DNA of 64,000 nucleotides, from assembly GCA_028564705.1 (NCBI GenBank), contig JAPXFQ010001502.1, positions 460,001-524,000 on the forward strand, read 5' to 3'. The notes under the pieces are model-generated. The model was not told the origin of the DNA. It did no database searches and was given only the letters and a program-made list of their open reading frames with translations. Each line of letters opens with the position of its first letter. Within the stretch, counting starts at the first letter, position 1. This document shows, piece by piece, positions 1-14,100 of the stretch. Source of the stretch: Apricaphanius iberus. Its lineage: Eukaryota > Chordata > Actinopteri > Cyprinodontiformes > Aphaniidae. A program made the translations under genes and the position numbers.

Positions 1-315
1 TTTGAATTGGATTGAAAAGATTAAGATGTAAACAATTCTACGGACCTATCTATATTTATTTATTTTAAATCATGTGTTTTATTTAATGACAAACCGTCAG
101 TGCATTCCTTTGTTTTCCCTTTCGCTTAAAACAACATAAATTTTGAGAATATGTGAGGATGCTAAGATAAATGTGTTGTCTGTTGGCTCTTTGTTGGAAC
201 CACTCAGAAGGAGTTCGGTTTATTTTAAAGGAGAAAGTCGATAATCCTGTGAATGGATCAGACAGCACCAAACAGATTCGGGCTGTACTAGTGTCGGAAT
301 GTGGGCCGTTCCCAT

Positions 316-329
316 GTTGCCATGGTGAC
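316..329. promoter_or_regulatory. RFX X-box-like site upstream of TTC29
   Basis: GTTGCCATGGTGAC is close to the RFX X-box consensus GTNRCC-(N0-3)-RGYAAC, with one mismatch in the right half-site. RFX factors drive ciliary genes, and the next gene downstream, TTC29, encodes an axonemal protein. The motif sits in a locally GC-rich stretch (about 290-400) that could be the TTC29 promoter or first non-coding exon. No TATA box or clear first exon boundary was identified. Confidence 0.4.
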
Positions 330-763
330 GACGCAGCCTTGCAGAGTCAGACGCAGAGACTGCGGTCTGGTGGAAGGAGAGGGGAAACTTTGCTGTTGCG
401 TTTTGTATTTCTCTACATTTTGCACGTAATTTAACTGAAACGAGACACAAGTAGCATCAAGAACAGCTCAGGTTTGTACAAACCGGGTTTATTTTAAAGG
501 AAGCTGTTAGAACATCGGACGAGGGTTTAATTTAAAAAACTCTGCAAAGTTGCTCAAACACAAGGTCCTTTAAATCAGGTCCAAAAACTGCAGCTGGAAT
601 TTAAAATGTCTTATTGCTTTATGTCTGTGCTATTATTTTAATCTGTAAACATGTAAAGCACTTTGAAATGTCATGTTATTTAAAAGTGTGTTAGACATAC
701 CAAACCGTGCGTTGCCTAGCAACGGACACCATTTTTTCAGGTGGGTTGAGCAAAATGAAGACA

Positions 764-768
<5 letters not shown>

Positions 769-809
<41 letters not shown>
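769..809. repeat. (TA)n microsatellite
   Basis: An uninterrupted alternating TA tract of about 40 bases. It has no coding content; a long open frame through it is an artefact giving an Ile-Tyr repeat. Confidence 0.95.
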
Positions 810-811
<2 letters not shown>

Positions 812-984
812 CTGCTGATATTAATTATTATCATGATTTATATCGCCCAGACCTTGTATGGAGTGCTGTTAGTATTTACATGAGATAATTTTTTTTATTT
901 TTATTTTTTACAAGTCATATTTTTACCCTTTCATTCTTTAATTTGTAAATGAACATTTCATATATAAATTCATAAATTACAGTT

Positions 985-1312
985 AAATATCTAGGTTAGA
1001 GCTAAATATTTATTAAAAAGCTTAATTAATATTTGTTCTTTTTGTTTTCAAAACTAAATATTTAGTCTCCAAATAAATATTTTTTTGCGAAATACATTTC
1101 TATTTTCTAGCTAAATATTAAGAAAATATGTAAAATCAATATTTAGTGTGAATATATATTTAGTTTCAGTTTGGAAAGTTAAGATTTATTTTTGCAGAAT
1201 AAATCTTTATTTAGGAGCTAATTATTTAGTGAATAAATAAAATAAATATTTAGTTTGTAAAGTAAGTATTTAGCTTGCTAACTAAGTATTTAGTTAGGAC
1301 ATGAGACATTTG
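985..1312. repeat. AT-rich array of AAATATTTAG-type motifs
   Basis: The motif AAATATTTAG and one-base variants recur about every 20-40 bases with irregular spacers. The same motif dominates 24985-25470 and 27478-27605. It may be a degenerate minisatellite or a decayed MITE. Nothing coding is seen between 1312 and 2140. Confidence 0.6.
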
Positions 1313-2148
1313 TAAATACACATATGGCAAGTTGAAGATATGACTGAAAAATGTAAAAAAATAAAAATAAAAAATAAAAAGTTATTTTTTTCCCCTTATG
1401 AATGGCTAAACGCTCCAAATAATTGCTGGTCATTTTTGATTATCTAATTTTACAAACAGCAACCCATATACAGGGTCTTAACAACACACTTCCAATGTAT
1501 ATATTTTAATTATGCATCCCGTTTTGATATCAGCTCCCCCTTTGTTAAAATATCATTTTAAATATATAAACTGAGTTTCACTTAACTGCAATTAAATGTA
1601 AATGGTGCAACAAAGCTCTACTTTTACTACTACCTTATTGGTCCTAATCTTCTAATCCAGGATAAGTAATCGTGATTAAGTGCTGCTATGGCTTCAGTTT
1701 TAGCAACTTAAAATATCAATTAGTTTCCCACAGAGCAGCTCAGATTCAAGAGAGCTAAAGTATATATCTATACTATAACACCCTGATGACATTATTTATT
1801 GTACTTTTTTTTACCTTATAGTGCATCTTCAGAAGTAAATATCTGTACTATGAAGGTGTCTCCTTTTAGCCGAAAAGTAATTTAAAGGGAGAATATTTGG
1901 AGGAAAATACTTGCGATTAAGAGTTAGAAACATAATCACAAACACAACTGAATTATTTTTAATCGTTTACAATATCTATACATCTAGTTCCTTCATTGGG
2001 ACACAAAGCAAAATAAAGTTTTATCTGTTTTTTTAGGCGGGATGCCAAAGTTTTTAGGACAGTGACTCTTTACTCACCTAATATTTGGTTTGAGGTCTGC
2101 ATCAAATGATCTGAAATATAAACTTTGAACTTTGTGTGTGTCAGCAGA

Positions 2149-5100
2149 ATGAAGCAGTCGCAGGAGTCCTTCAGAAACAAACTGGTTTCGGATTCATCGA
2201 TCCTGTCCAGAAAGGAAATAGCGCTGTGAGTCCAGAATAACTTGGGCAGGCAGCCTGACAGAACACAAAATGAGTAGATCTACTAGTAAAGTGTCTGAGA
2301 ATATTGGTTACACATTAGGCCATGTTCTGCCTTGCTATTCCATCAGGTTTGTCAGAAATAAATCATTTTGTGGGTTTAAATGTATAAAAAATAAATAAAT
2401 TCGTAATGTGTCTAGGAGTCCATCAAAGTCCAGGTATAGCTATAACCAGGACCATAATATTGAGAAAATGTTGAAGGGATAGTGCGCCCTCTGCTGTCAA
2501 AGAAATAGCAAACCTGCCAAAGACAGGTGGATTCATTGCAGCGTAATTAGCAAAGAGATGTCATCTTAAACATTTAATAGACATAAAATATATGTCACAT
2601 CAATTATATACAATGGAAAGTGGCAAAATTCAATTTAATCCATTTAATCTCAATCTATTAATATAGTCTGATTATATACAGTTCAGTACCAGCCGTTAAA
2701 CAATACAATGAGATCAATTTATTAAAAAGATACCTCTCCTATGACACTTTCTACACACACAAAAAAACAATTAAACCAGACAGAGTTAACCAGGTGTACT
2801 TTCTACAACTAAGAAAAGTTACAAAAAGGGAAAGGCAGCAAGAGCTTCAGCCAGGGGCGAAAAAAAAAAAAAAATCACAGAAGTACTGAGCCTGTAGTAC
2901 TGTTAATAACAAAGTGACAATAAAACAAAGAAACCCTGAGCCAGGGGCACTCTCTACACGAAATAAAAAGTACACAGAGTTAGAGGCACGAATAGCCCCA
3001 ATCAGAAAAAAAGACCCAGAAGCTCTAAACTTGTAGTGATATTTACACAAAGTGACATATTTAAACACAGAAACAATGAGCGAGGTGTACTTTCTATAAG
3101 AAAGTAAAGATTACACAAAGCTAAATGTGGCAGTAGTCCCAACCTGAAAAAAAGATATGAAAGCTAGCAATAGGTAGCAATAGTCTCAACCAAAAAGCTA
3201 AGAAGCAGTGAGCTAGTAGTAATGTTTACAACAAAGTGACACAATCAAACACAGACATAGTGAGTCAGGTGTACTCTCTATTAGACAGAAAAAATATACA
3301 GGGTTAAAGATACCTACGAGAAAAAAAGAGAGAGAAGCACTGAGCTACTTGTACTGTTTACAAAAAAAGCGAAACAAACACATAAATAGCTAGTCAGGTG
3401 TACTTTCTATAAGACAGAAAAGCAGAGAAAACACAAAGTTAATGGCTGTAATAGTTTAATTGCCCCAGCCCCAGAAAAAGACTGGAGAGGTTTCTATAAA
3501 GCTAGAGACGAGTACAGGGACTTAATGGCAGCAATGAGTCCGCCTAGAGAAGAGGGAGATCAAACTGAGAGGTTCTTGGCCAGGTGTAGTTTCTATGGGA
3601 CACAAACAAAGCAGCAGAGAGAGGGGGTCAATGGCGACATTCACTGTTGTTTCAGTGAGCTGCAATTGATTTCTGGGATGCGAAACTCATTCTTTGAGGC
3701 CTGATGTTTGACTTTTGCTGTATTTCAGGTTCAGAAACGGCCCAAAGCAGTACGTCTGTGTGGAGATGCTTCAAGACGGCTACCACCGGTACGCCCTCAC
3801 CTCTCTGCCGTTACACCGAGCTATCTCTCATCATCATTCATCGGCTCACCTGACGGGTCTGTGTTCGAGTTTCAGGGCGTTTTCCGAGCTCTTCTCTCTG
3901 CTGCGCTCAGACCTGGATCAGAGGGCAGAGGCTCTGCCGGGGTCACCCAGGCTCCAGGATCCCCCTCTGGAGGAACAGCGGGAAAAGCTGGAGACCATCA
4001 GGCTGCATCTGAGCCGAGCGGAGAAAGCAGAAAGGGAAGGTACAGACGAGTCAAATGCACGGCTGTCCTCTCATCTTGAGCTGGAAGGAAACGTTCATCT
4101 GGTTTCTGATTTTCCAGATTAGTTTTTATTAGTCCTGAAAGAGAAGGAGAGACCAGGGATACTTGTAATACTTTTTTAGTTTTTTCCAAAGAGTCAAAAA
4201 ACATTTATACTGGAATAGCTTATTTGCTATATTATAAATTTCAATGTGTCCAGCAGTGGATATATGTATTTAAATGGTTTTATGAAATATGTAAGGGATT
4301 CATAATTGATTTAAATGCAGTCAATCCATGGTTACAACTATCCCAGTACACAGAGACAGCTGTAAAACTGCTAAAATACACATTATTAATCAAATAAATG
4401 CTCACATTATTCACATGATTGTTCTTTCACACTAACATGACAAAAATAAAAGGGGAAGCTGTTGAATTGCAATTCAAGACAAATCAAAGCGACTAGGTGA
4501 AACAATTATTCGCATTCTCAGCTGAAGTCCATCATGAAGCAGCAAGAAATGAGCTCTTAAAGCTACGGTGTGATTTTAAGTGATGAAGCAATGCAGGGGA
4601 AAAAGTGAACATAACTTATTCCTTTATCATCCCACATTTGGGAAATGTCAGTGATAAAGCAGCAATTAAAATAAAATAACAATAAAGACGTAGTAAATAT
4701 AATACATTCCATTAACCAGTGCATTTTGATACACATGCAATGATTTATGTTGATGAGCTATGTCAGTGGTTCCCAAACTTTCCAGCCTCTGAACCACTAA
4801 ATAAAATGTAAAACCCCGACTCTTGAAGTGTTTTTGCAAAGTAATTTAAAAGGTGGTACAATGGCAGGACAATCAGCATTAAGAACCCAAGTATTGACCA
4901 ATATATGTTGCTTTAATTTATTCAAGACATATTTTTTTTCCTATGTTTTACTATACTAGAAAAACGAATACTCTTCATTGCTCGTTTTGGTGTTTATTGG
5001 TATTTTCTGAAGAGGATCTCAAGACCCCAGGTGTTCATGTTTGTGACCCCAAGTGGGCTCCCGACCCCAACTTTGGGAACCATAACCATGTTATCAAACT

Positions 5101-8100
5101 ATAAATGAAAAATCACTGACTACTTGGTTCAGAGAAGGTTGCAAAAATCACCAGCAATGTTTTCACTTCACCTAAACTAGCTTGACTTCTAGTGTAACAG
5201 AGGCTAATAATTTCTGTTTTTAACTAACAAAGCAGTGATTCTACCCAATTTTGTTTGGATTTTTAAACATTTAATCTTAAAAAAGTATTTGAAAAATAGA
5301 TCTGATAGAAAAGTAAAATTTTTACCTAAAAAAAAAAAAAATAAGGGCCTGATTTATCAACGGTTTGCGCTTTTTAAAACCAGCGCAAACCACAAAGCAT
5401 AGCAAAAACAGACTGATCTATCAACACGACGCAAAGCGCATTGCGCCTGTTAAACCCGCAGCAAGACGCACGCAATCCATTTAGCGCTTTTGCCCTTGAT
5501 GAATATGAAATCTGCCCGTTTCTGTAAGAGGACGCAAACTATTGAAAGGAGAACAGGCAAAGAAGTAGGCGTTCCAGGCGCAGTGTGATTTACTAAGCAT
5601 AGAAATGTTTGCGCTGGCTATTTTTTTGCACCTTATTCTCACACATTATAACCTGAGAGTAATTAAAAATCTAACAGCCATAAACCTGATAGTTATGTAA
5701 ATATATACCTGTTTTTTCCCCTAAAGAAGCATCATAACTCACTGCGCTCTCATTACGTCTCCACCTGGTGGAGATGGGCTGAGCCCACATGATCCTAGTG
5801 AATCCTCATTGGTTTCTCACGTAGTGGATAACCTTCCTGGACTCCAATTTTTAAAAAATTATTACTTTTATACAATACCACAATGATAATTGGCATTATA
5901 TTTGGTATTTTAAAAACAAAATTCGGACATTTCAGAATATTTTCAAAATTACATTTTTTTTCTACTACAGCGTGGCATTCAATTGAGGCCGTGATAAAGT
6001 GCGATGTTAATTTCAACAACATCAGTAGAATAAGGACATTTTAGCGAACTGGTTCTGCACATGCTGCAGTTTTAATCAGTCTAACCCTGCAATACGATGT
6101 ATGCATGCAGCAGAGAGCAGCGCATGAATTACATTTACTACTAACAAATGAAAAACAGAATTCACAACATTTTAGCCTAATTGAAATTAATTCTGTAACA
6201 GCCAAAGAATTGACACATATGTCGCCCCACCTTTTTTTGTGCCGAAGTCACATCATGGATCCATTACTCCTCTTTCTAGCCGTGGTGCGTCTGGCATTTG
6301 CGGCTGCAAACTCCTCGTTTGAATACTGCTGCTTGCGCCTGTTAAGAATTGCTCGCGCAATATTAGTAAATCAATCGCAAATTATGGAATAAAAACTGAG
6401 CTTTTTCAGCAAGATCAGTTATGGAATACAAACTATTTTTACCTGCTTGTCCTTACATTGTGTTGATGTCTTATTGTAATTGCTTTCTTGTATTTTAATC
6501 ATTTATTTGATTTATGCTGTTTTCCAATTTTAATCATTTAAAGCACCTTGAACTGCCTTGTGTTGAAAGTGTGCTATACAAATAAAAATTTCCTTGCATT
6601 GCCTAAGGACAACACACTCGCTCAAATTTTTAGCGCTGCACGCAATTTTGTGGTCAGTATCAGGAATTTTGATAAAGAACTTTGCTAGCAAGAAGGCTTT
6701 GTAACCGAGCATGTGCTTGTTTCCGATTGGAGGAATTCAAGGTGTTACAACCGTCCCTGGTCTTTCCTATATCTGCGTCTAGGAGAGTTTCAGCTGAAGA
6801 ATCTTCCTACTTTAGTTTGAGCAATTGTGGGATAATAAAATGTCCTATTACTCGAATTATTGAGCTTTGTATTAATCAATTAATTATCTTACTTTTGAAT
6901 GTGTGAAAGAAATTATATTACTGTATTGTAGATCTTTATTCCAGACTCATGGTCCATCCAAAAAATCCAAAGAAAAACCAACAGTATAAATACAAAAAAC
7001 AATTTGAAACACAGACAAATATAAAATTAAGTCTAATGACTTACTTTTAAAAGACACTTATACCAGTGTTCCCAAAACAAAGACATCTGGACCCGTTTCG
7101 GATGTGATCAGCCCATTAATTTGCCGTTATTAGTGGTTATCACTCCCATTAAATGCCGTCAGACTGTGCCCTCTCTACCTACTGAAACGTACTTTTCCGT
7201 TCGGTGTTTAAAACCTCTTCAAATTAGGTTTAGGTATTTAAAAAGAAAGTATATTTGTCCCTCTGTGACCTTAAGGTTAGGACATAAAACTTGTGGGTTG
7301 GTTAAAATTGTCACACGCAGACAGATGGCTGTTATCAGCGATACGAATGGTAGATAACCTACTAGTAGGTACAGAGGGCACAGTCTGACGGCATTCAATG
7401 GGAGTGATAACTGCTGATAACGGCCATTTAATTGATTGACAACATCCGAATCAGCTGGACATACAGCGTGTGGCACTGTACCCAACATTCACCAGCACCA
7501 AACAACTTGATTTACAGTATCAGTCAACCAGCAAATAAACCCAGACATTGCTTTTCGCAGGACAGACTGCAGGGTCCACTCTGGTGCTTAAAAACAATTA
7601 ACTCGCACGAGCCAAATGCCTTACGTTTAAGGCTTACATGTTTTATCTTATGCTTAGTGTGGTAATAAGTATGAAAAACTAGTTTTTATTTTTTTTGCTC
7701 AGAGTGTTCATGAGAAGATGCAGGCATGAGACCTTGACTTGTCTTATCTGTTCATCATGGAATTAGGGCAGTGAGATGAAAACAGCTCTATATGCCTGGG
7801 AACAAAAGAGAGAACTCAGACTTAGAGAATTGCTCATTTAATCTTTGGTTTCTAACTAAAATGCTAAACTTTTATTCTATGTCTTTGTTACACCCGCTTG
7901 AAAGGGTGTAACTTCCCTGAGGAAATTGTAACCAGACAATCACAGTACCCAGACCAGGCAAAAATTGTGGTACATAAAATTTGTTTATTCACTAAAACAA
8001 AAGAGGCAAGGGAACCTGTTTGGCAGGGAGAGACGAGACATTTAGGCTGTGACAAATAAAAGAAAAACAACAAAACATTTTTTAACTCAACTATGATTCT

Positions 8101-11100
8101 AAAGACCCCCCAAAAAATAAAGGAAATGCCTAACTAACTAATCTACAAAACAGACTGTCATAACGTGTATATGGGGTGGCACCAACTGACTTACCTAGTG
8201 TATTTAGACAGAAAATAATCCTACGTGATGAGAAATTCATGGGGTACCCCACTCTTACCTTGTCCTCTCCAAACCCCAATACAGCCACATGCTAAGTAAA
8301 CAAAAAGAGGTAGGAAGCGTAAATGGCACGCCCAGTTGAGGCTCTGAACTCTGTATTGTTTGTTGAAAAGGCTGCTCAGCTCTGGCTCTCTCTCATCAGC
8401 TCCAGGTGTGTGTCCTTTACAGCCAGTTCCTGCAGCTAATTGATCAGCAGGGCAGCAGAAGGGACCAATGGGGAGGTTAGAGGGGAGGTCCAAGCAGGTG
8501 AAACTCTGGCAGCCTTCACCTGAGAAGCAAAACACAAAGAAATACAAAAACAAAACATGCTGGCATGTAGCAGTCTTGGTCCCTCCAATCAACAAACCAG
8601 GGAGAATCTTGGATTGCAACATTTGACCATTTATTACATATAGAATATGTTAGAACAAAATTTTCCAGGGATATTGCTGTCTTGATTAAAGTGAAACACG
8701 AGTTGAATTATAATGCCTTACATATATCATACTATTCTCTCATTTTGCCTCACTTGAGTTTTGTTTGGAGGTGTGGGGAAATACATATATAACGAATGTA
8801 AAGCCATTATTTACATTACAGAAAAGGGCAGTAAGAATATTACATAAGACACATTTTAGAGAACACAATTAACTATTTATAAAATCAGGAATTGTTAAAT
8901 TTAGAGATTTAGTTAAATTAAAGACGCTATTATTTATGTACTAAGCAAAAAGTCAAAGATTAACCAAGATGGTAGAAGGAAATTTAATTTTCAATGTAAG
9001 TTTGCATGGATTACACTAAAGCAGAGATGTAATATCAATATGTGGGGAGGATGAGCTGAAGATGTGTGGTAATATCACACATTTTAAGAGGATGCATAAA
9101 GAGAAAATATTTAAAGCTTATTAATTAGAGGAATAATAGACGTTACGAAGATTGTAAATGGATGGCTTTAATTTAAATTTGAAAGTTAACATGAGTTGTA
9201 TGTAATCTACCACAGACCATCAGACTATGTGCTTTATTTTCTAAGAAAGGGGCAGGGATCAAAAAGTTTTCTTCCTCCTGCTACTTTTTAATCATGGTGA
9301 TTTATTAAGGAGGTTGATTGTATGATTGACAAGATGTTTAACCATGCGTGAAATAAATAAATAAATGAAATGACGTGTTTTTTTTTGTCTGCAGGTTCCT
9401 GGACAGCTGTGTGTAATGAGCGTCTGCATTTAGGTCGCTACTTCTACCGTCAGAAGGATTTCTGGCTCAGCTTTCATTTCTACCACAGCTGTGCCGACAG
9501 AGAGTGTGGAGGGAGATCCAGACCCGCTACAGAGGCCAGACTCCACCTGGCCGAGTTGTACCGGCAGCGAGGTAGGTGTCGAACTCAGACATCGACACGG
9601 GGGAGAGCCAACAGACGCCGGAGGTCCCATCCTGTCTTCCCCCACCCCCCGCAGGTGATCTGGAGGAGGCGAGGCAGCAGGCGGAGACGGGCCTGGTGCA
9701 GGCAGAGGAAGGAGGCTGGCTGGACTCGGACGGTCGGCCTCTGAGGCTCTGGGCCTGCAGGGAACTGGGAAAGACCTACAGTTTGCTGGGGGAAGCTATG
9801 CTCGCAGCCAGAGATTATGATGCAGCCAAGAAGCTGCTCCAGCAAGGCTCCAGAATGGCTACAGAAGGTAAGGGGCAGAATGGAGCATTTCAAGAGTTGT
9901 TCTGACCAGAGGTGGCACTAGATGTGTTTGTTGTCAGTCGTTTTGACCGACGGGGTCAAAAAAATCTGGCAATAATTTTTTTTGTCTACCCTTCAATCTT
10001 TTAACAATAATAATAACATATTCAGTATAATTTGCACTCATACTAACAGAGGTGTGCCTGTTCTTTCACTCTTCTGATCTGAAAGATTAAAAAACAAAAC
10101 AAAAAAACTATTAGGGGAGCAGTGGGGTAAAAAGTATTTAGTCAGCACCCATTTGTGCAAGTTCTTCCACTTAAAAAGGTGAAAGGTCTATAATTTTCAT
10201 CACAGGTATAACTCAACAATGAGTGACAAAATGAGAAAAAAAATCCAGCAAATCACATGGTCGGATTTTTAAAGGATTTATTGTCAAATTATTATTAAAA
10301 AACAGTATTTGGTCAAAAACCAACAAGATTTCTGGCTCTCGCAGACATTTAATTTCTTCTGTAAGAGACTCCTTTGTCCTCTACTCGTTACCTGTATCAA
10401 TGCCGCCTGTTTGAACTTGTTATCAGTAAAAAAAAATACACCTGTCCACAACCTCAAACATTCACACTCCAAAGTCCACAATGGCCAAGACTAAAGTGTC
10501 AAAGAAACCAGAAAAAAAATGATAGGCCTGCACCAGACTGGGAAGACTGAATCTGCAACAGGTAAGCAACTTGGTATGAAGAAATCAACTGTGGGAGCAA
10601 TTATTAGAAAATGGAAGATAATCTCCCTCGGTCTGGGGTTCAACTGGGGTGACCAGCTGTCCTCTATTCCAAGGACATTTCCACTTTTCACATTCTTTTT
10701 ACAGATCAAGGAATAACTTTTTCTAAACACGTAAAGAAGGAACACATTGAATATGTTGAAATCAAAAGTATTTTTCAACAAAACAGAGTATTTGCTGAAG
10801 CGTTTCAGGAATTAGTCGAGTGTCCTCTTTTTTTTGGAAGTCAAAATGTGATCACCCTACTTAAACGCAAGATCTCACCATGTGGGGTCAAAACGATCGC
10901 AAGAACGGTGAGTACAAATCCTAAAAACTCACTGGGGGACCTTGTGAATGACCTGCAGAGTAACACACAACGCCGCCAGGAACTCAAATCCTGCAGTGCC
11001 AGACGTGTCCCCCTGCTTAAGCCAGTACATGTCCAGGCCCGTCTAAAGCTTGCTAGAGAGCATGTGGATGATCCAGAAGAGATGAAAATAAAATAGATAT

Positions 11101-14100
11101 TTCTAGCATAAACTCTACTTGTTGTGTCTGGAGGAGAAAATGCTTTGTTGCATCCAAAGAACACCATACCTACTGGGAAGCATGGGGGTGGAAACATCAT
11201 GCTTTGGGGCTGATTTTCTGCTATTGGACCAGGACGACTGATCCGTTAAAAAGGAAAATGGGGCCATGTATTGGAAACCTCCTTCCATCAGCAAGGGCAT
11301 TGAAGATGAAACACGATGATGAACCCAAACAGACCGCCTGGGTAACGAAGGAGTGGCGTCACAAGAAGCATTTCAACGTCCTGGAGCGGCCTGGCCAGTC
11401 TCCAGATCTCAACCTCACAGAAAATAGAAAATCTTAGGAGGGAGTTGGAAGTCTATGTTGCCCAACGGCAGCCCCAAAACATCACAGCTCTAGAGGAGAT
11501 CTGCATGGAGAAACGGGCCAAAAAACCAGCAACAGTGTGTGAAAATCTGGTGAAGACTTACAGAAAACCTTTGACCTCTGTCATTGCCAACATAGCGTAA
11601 ATAACAAAGTATTGAGAAGAACTTTTGTTATTTACCAAATACGTTTTTACACATTCATTTGCAAATAAATTATTTATTAATCCAACCATGTGATTTTCTA
11701 GATATTTGTTTGGTTTCTCATTTTGTCTTTCATAGTTGAGGTATACCTATGCTGAAAATTACTGGCCTCGCATCTTCTTAAGTGGAACAACTTGCACAAT
11801 TAGTGGCTGACTAAATACTGTTTTACCCCTCTGTAAAGCTCTTTTCTAAAACTCTGAAGCTGCTGTGGTTTTTTTCAGGTGAAGATAAGTCGGTGGAGGT
11901 GGAGGCGGTCTTCAGACGCGGACTGGGCCTACAGAGCTCGGGAGAGCATGAAGACGCCAAGCAGGTTTGGGTCATCAAACAAAAAAATAAATAAAAAATC
12001 AAACAACAGGGCCGCATTTCAGATTTTATTTGATGTTTTCCAGATCTTCAGCACCTGCCTGCAGATCTTCAGCTCACTGCAAGATGTCAAAGGCCTCGTG
12101 AAGACCTACAAGGCCATAGCCAAGTCCCTGGAAAGGTGCAACCACTGACACGATCACTAATCCCGCAGGACAGAAGCCTTCCCTTCAAAACAAAACGTCT
12201 AGAGTCCTGGTAGAAAAATGTGTCGAGGTCTGACAAAAATCATGTCATGGGGATGGAATGGTGACCATTTTAAAAAACAGTCAGGTTTGACCCAAAGCCT
12301 TTTGGTAGAAAAAAAGCAATAAAACCACCACAGAGGGTGAACCTACTTATGCAGTACGACTGTTGCGGTTCGCTGACTGCTTCAGTCAAATTTGTTTGTC
12401 GGTCAGATAAATTGAACATCTGCTTCTGTTTTACCTCTGTGGTAGGGAAGGAAACACAGAGGAGACTCTTCAGCTGCTGGAGAAGTCGGCCGACATCTGC
12501 AGAGTCAGCGGCCTGCAGGACAGGCTGGCAGACGTCTGTCTGTCTCTGGGCGGCATCTACAGCGACACGGTACCGAGCCCAGGCTGGTTATCACACGGTT
12601 TACTACCACCCACCTGTTAGTAAACGCCGTCATCCGTCTCCTCCTGCAGAATCAGCCTCAGAGAGCGTGCGAGTCCTTCCTCCAGGGTTACCAGGCTGCC
12701 TGTAACGCAGGAGACGTGACTCTGGTGCAGAAAGCGCAGGTGAGTCCTTCTAAGGTCCCATCCATCCACAACTGTCGGCGTAAACCACACGTGTCAAACT
12801 CAAGGCCCCGGGGCCCAAATCCGGCCCTCCATGGCCATTTCTGTTGCCCTAACAACTCTAGAGGACCCTATAGATACAAAATGTAAGTTCTATTTTTGTG
12901 CACCCCTATTCAGTTTTATCAGTAAAATAAAACCAGTTTTTATTTGAACAGTCCTAAATCACATCATTATGTAAAGAGGTTCAGTATTATTTAATTTTAA
13001 GACGTACTTTTGGAGTGCGGACGCTGATTTTAACGGTTTGTTATAGTTCTGCCACAACCGGCCCTTTAAGGATAGTCATCAGCTTGTTGTGGCCCGTAAT
13101 GGAAATTAGTTTGGCACCTCTGGCCTAACCAGTGATCTCCAGTAGCAGTGACTGTTGCAGTGAATCTAAAGAGACCTCTGACTGTAGACTATTGCTGCAT
13201 GACATGCTGACAGCTCAATATCCTGGCAGTAGAGACGATATTCCTCACTAACATGTCCTGGATTATACCTCTGGTTTTTGGATATCACTACTAATCCACT
13301 TGGTTTGTTTTTGCCACTCCTCTGTCAATCTGTCTATAGCCGTGTGGTTAGAAAGACGTTGGAGTAGGGGACATGGTCCTTGTCCTTTATGATGGGTGGA
13401 GGAGACGGTTTGAACTTCCTCTTTCTTCCTCTCCTCCCTGCTCCTGCTCTGCAACCATGAAGCCTCCCTTTCAACCCCTCTGGGATTTGGGGTCGTAGTT
13501 CGGGTGTTATTTGAGCTTTTGTGGCGCTAATCAGCTGCAACCTGCTGTAAAGATAACACCTTGTTGCCATGGTAACACGTTATTACAACTTTGCAACAGT
13601 TTACAGTTTTTCAAATAGAGCTGATTTCTCCAGATGCCAAAATAAATTATTATTTTTTTTAAACTGGGAATTTTCAACCTTTTATAAATCCAATAATTGG
13701 TTGTCAACTGTTATGATATGTAGAAGCTACAGATGGGACGAGGTTATCATCAAAGTAGTTAAAGTGACAGTGTTTAGTTTTTGCAGTACATCTTTGAAAA
13801 TAGCCATTAAAATATTGTGTAATAATAATTGTGATAATTTAGGTGTGCACTGCCCCCTTCTGGCCGAAAATTACACACTGTGCCTTTAAGGTAAATATTT
13901 CGAGTAACAACATCCTTATTGTTTAAAGAACTTTGAGGAAAACGTTGCAAAAAGATGCTTTTGGTATTTTATTTTGAAATTATTTTCAATTCTCATTCAG
14001 CCTGTTAGTCTCTTTTTCAGGTGAAGCTGGGGAGTGCATGCGCCGGCCCCCTCATCAGGAAATACAGCTCCGACATGGAGTCGGCCTCACTCACCTCTGT

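Noticed and set aside
6105..6392. A 95-codon frame as a small secreted protein ([12 protein letters not shown] signal-like)
   Set aside because: The hydrophobic stretch is internal, the frame ends at a repeat boundary, and no family is recognised.
8221..8622. A 133-codon minus-strand open frame resembling a secreted cysteine-rich protein
   Set aside because: It lies wholly inside an apparent repeat, lacks splice or start context, and has no domain pattern that I recognise.
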